Assembly: GCF_037949795.1 (NCBI RefSeq)
Contig: NZ_CP149932.1
Location: 496,001 to 560,000, forward strand
DNA: 64,000 nucleotides
Origin: Thioclava sp. GXIMD2076
GTDB lineage: Bacteria > Pseudomonadota > Alphaproteobacteria > Rhodobacterales > Rhodobacteraceae
Direction: 5' to 3'
Under the pieces are notes generated by a model. It was given only the letters and a program-made list of their open reading frames with translations. It did no database searches and was not told the origin of the DNA. Every line of letters begins with the position of its first letter. The stretch's first letter is position 1. Made by a program: the position numbers and the translations under genes. This document shows, in pieces, positions 62,352-64,000 of this stretch.

Positions 62352-63395
62352 TCAGAGCAGATGCCAGAGCCACGCGCCATCCGCGCGCGGCTCGCGCCGC
62401 ACCTCGCCCAGATGCAGCAGATGGTTGAGATGGGCCACCGCCTCCACCATCGCCAGCCCATAGGTGCCCTCGTCGATCTCGCGCTTGAAAAGCGGCGCGA
62501 AACACTCGCAGGCGGTCTTTGGGCCAGCGCCCAGATGCGCGCGCAGGCGGTCCAGCGCGCCATCATGGTTCTGGATCATCTGGGCAAGCCGCGTGGGCAG
62601 GCCGGTAAAGGGCAGCTTGTGGCCGGGCAGAACCAGTTGGGTCTCGCGCGCCAGAGGCAGGAAGGACTGCGTGGCCGCCATCCATTCGGCGACCGGATCG
62701 GCCTCGGGTTCTGTCGCATAGACACCCAGATTGGCCGAGATCGAGGGGAGCAGCTGATCCCCACCGATCACCAGATCGCCGCTCCAGAAGGTCGCATGTT
62801 CGGGCGCATGGCCATTGCCCATCCGCACGTTCCACTCCCGCCCCGCCATCTCGATCCGCTCGCCCTCGACCAGCCGCCGGTAGCCCAGAGGCAGCGGCGC
62901 CGTGCAATCGGCAAAGTTGAAAGGCCGTTCCTGCAACCGCTTTTCCAGCATATCCGCCCGCATCCCGGCCGCCCGCCAGAAAGCCACGGTCTGCGGATCG
63001 GGGCGGTCCTGCACATCGTGCTGGAGCATCCGCGCCATCAGCCATGCGGTGCGCGTGGTCCACAGCTCGGCGCCCCGCCCCTGCAGCCATCCCGCAAGCC
63101 CGATATGATCGGGATGGTGATGGGTGACCACGACGCGGCGCACCGGCTTTTCGGCCAGAGGCCCGTCCAGAAGCGCCATCAATGCCTTGCGACAGGCGGG
63201 CCGGTCCACCCCCGGATCGACCAGCGTCCAGCTGTCGCCCTCGTCCAGCGCATAGCCATTCACATGGTCGAGCGCCATCGGTAGCGGCAGCCGGAACCAG
63301 AAGATGCGGGGCGCCACCTCGCAGAGCGTGCCCGGGGCGGGCGGCTCGGGCCAGGGATAGCGGATGCATCGGGGGGCGGAGAGAGGGCTTGTCAT
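62352..63395 (-). CDS. Metallo-beta-lactamase-fold hydrolase
   Basis: MBL-fold hydrolase, substrate unknown. The 347-residue product has the zinc motif THHHPDHIG (HxHxDH, residues 92-97), a further His in GNGHAPEHATFWS and the Asp in SGDLVIGGDQLLPS. A C-terminal winged-helix-like region has HLGEVRREP. Such proteins include glyoxalase II-like and acyl-thioester hydrolases. The ATG overlaps the stop of the upstream acyl-CoA dehydrogenase (ATGA), so it is probably part of a fatty-acid or acyl-CoA degradation operon. The 193 bases to the lipoprotein gene hold no clear signal. Confidence 0.9.
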   Translation of the reverse strand: MTSPLSAPRCIRYPWPEPPAPGTLCEVAPRIFWFRLPLPMALDHVNGYALDEGDSWTLVDPGVDRPACRKALMALLDGPLAEKPVRRVVVTHHHPDHIGLAGWLQGRGAELWTTRTAWLMARMLQHDVQDRPDPQTVAFWRAAGMRADMLEKRLQERPFNFADCTAPLPLGYRRLVEGERIEMAGREWNVRMGNGHAPEHATFWSGDLVIGGDQLLPSISANLGVYATEPEADPVAEWMAATQSFLPLARETQLVLPGHKLPFTGLPTRLAQMIQNHDGALDRLRAHLGAGPKTACECFAPLFKREIDEGTYGLAMVEAVAHLNHLLHLGEVRREPRADGAWLWHLL

Positions 63396-64000
63396 AGCCC
63401 CAAATCTGGAAGCGAAAGCGCCCGAAGTCCAGAGCCCGCCCGCATGGCGGCAACCGCGCCCGCAGAGCGCGGCAGCACCCGCCCGATATGCACCGCCGCC
63501 AGCGCCCGACGGTCCGGATCGGCCAGCACAGCCTCCAGATGCGCTCCCGCCCCCAGAACCAGCGCAAGGGCCTGCACCATATCTTCCGCGGCCTCGGCCC
63601 GTGTGGTCTGGTCCTGCGAGACCAGCCATTCGACCGCCGCGCGCACGGCCTCGGCCGCCTCCCGGACCGGTGCGGCCAGATCGGGATACTGCCGGTGGGC
63701 CCGTGCGGCCTGTTCCTGCACCTCCTGTAACAGCTGACAGGCCATCCGCCCCCCGTCGCGCATCTTTCGGCCCACCAGATCCAGCGCCTGAATACCGTTG
63801 GTGCCCTCGTAGATGGCCGTCACCCGCACATCGCGCCAGAACTGCGCGGCCCCCGTTTCCTCGATAAAGCCCATACCCCCATGGATCTGGATACCTGCAT
63901 CCGAAGCGCGTGCGCCGACCTCGGTGCCATAGACCTTCACGACCGGCGTCAGGAACGCCGCGCGCAGGGCCCAATCTCCCGCAGGATCGGCCCCCGCCAT
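63392..64000 (-). CDS. Acyl-CoA dehydrogenase, C-terminal part (5' end outside window)
   Basis: FAD-dependent acyl-CoA dehydrogenase; electrons go to ETF and then to the EtfD encoded in this window. The 202 C-terminal residues visible contain IQIHGGMGFIEETGAAQFWR then DVRVTAIYEGTNGIQALDL. The Glu of IYEGT is the usual catalytic base. A helical C-terminal extension (about the last 110 residues) places it in the longer, roughly 590-residue subfamily (DmdC/FadE-type). The apparent Met at the window edge is not the start. Confidence 0.94.
   Translation of the reverse strand: MAGADPAGDWALRAAFLTPVVKVYGTEVGARASDAGIQIHGGMGFIEETGAAQFWRDVRVTAIYEGTNGIQALDLVGRKMRDGGRMACQLLQEVQEQAARAHRQYPDLAAPVREAAEAVRAAVEWLVSQDQTTRAEAAEDMVQALALVLGAGAHLEAVLADPDRRALAAVHIGRVLPRSAGAVAAMRAGSGLRALSLPDLGL

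Overview
The window is ordinary chromosomal DNA of an alphaproteobacterium, most likely a Rhodobacterales/Rhodobacteraceae species (inference). The evidence is the PhyR-NepR-EcfG general stress response (GSR) locus, regB beside senC-regA, the tsaE-amgK-murU-addB-addA order, alphaproteobacterial short flagellar proteins, two CtrA-type boxes, high GC, and dense operons with many ATGA/TGATG overlaps. I see no tRNA, rRNA, CRISPR array, insertion sequence or prophage, and no gene-free stretch above 300 bases. Both edges cut a gene: lptB on the left and an acyl-CoA dehydrogenase on the right.

Layout. 1-2410: RNase D and the LPS-export genes lptC, lptA, lptB. 2559-8533: flagellar operon flgB-flgC-fliE-fliQ-flgF-flgG-flgA-flgH-fliL, with fliI divergent. 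8550-13302: GSR region with nepR-ecfG-HWE/HisKA_2 kinase facing phyR, then an unknown secreted protein and a Dps-like ferritin. Four sites here match the EcfG promoter pattern GGAAC-N16/17-CGTT. 13449-16931: universal stress protein, SulP transporter, YihY-type membrane protein. 16955-22674: tamA-tamB. 22802-31822: idi, secB, fxsA, a Tim44-like gene, smr, a DUF1194 gene, hslV and hslU with a membrane protein between them, an unknown gene and a GNAT enzyme. 31878-40729: trxA, addA, addB, murU, amgK, tsaE.

40770-45211: a DivL-like PAS protein without kinase domains, then the redox regulators regB, senC, regA. 45216-48292: an unusual chemoreceptor with a small overlapping gene, an Lrp regulator and mscL. 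48372-50748: exbB-exbD-exbD-tonB. 50951-64000: a coiled-coil unknown, suhB, metR/metF, a thioesterase, an unknown, etfD, greA, an unknown membrane protein, a GNAT enzyme, mobA, azlC-azlD, a lipoprotein, a metallo-beta-lactamase-fold protein and the acyl-CoA dehydrogenase end.

The regulatory sites are the most informative part. The GSR genes share a face-to-face palindromic EcfG promoter pair. The dps EcfG promoter has its -35 in the loop of the upstream gene's terminator. Two exact TTAA-N7-TTAA CtrA boxes sit 46-48 bases before the DivL-like gene and the chemoreceptor operon. I found no wholly new multi-gene system. The best candidates for new biology are the secreted protein at 12151 as a GSR effector, the 46964-47248/chemoreceptor pair, the membrane protein between hslV and hslU, and an ExbD paralogue whose key Asp is Asn.
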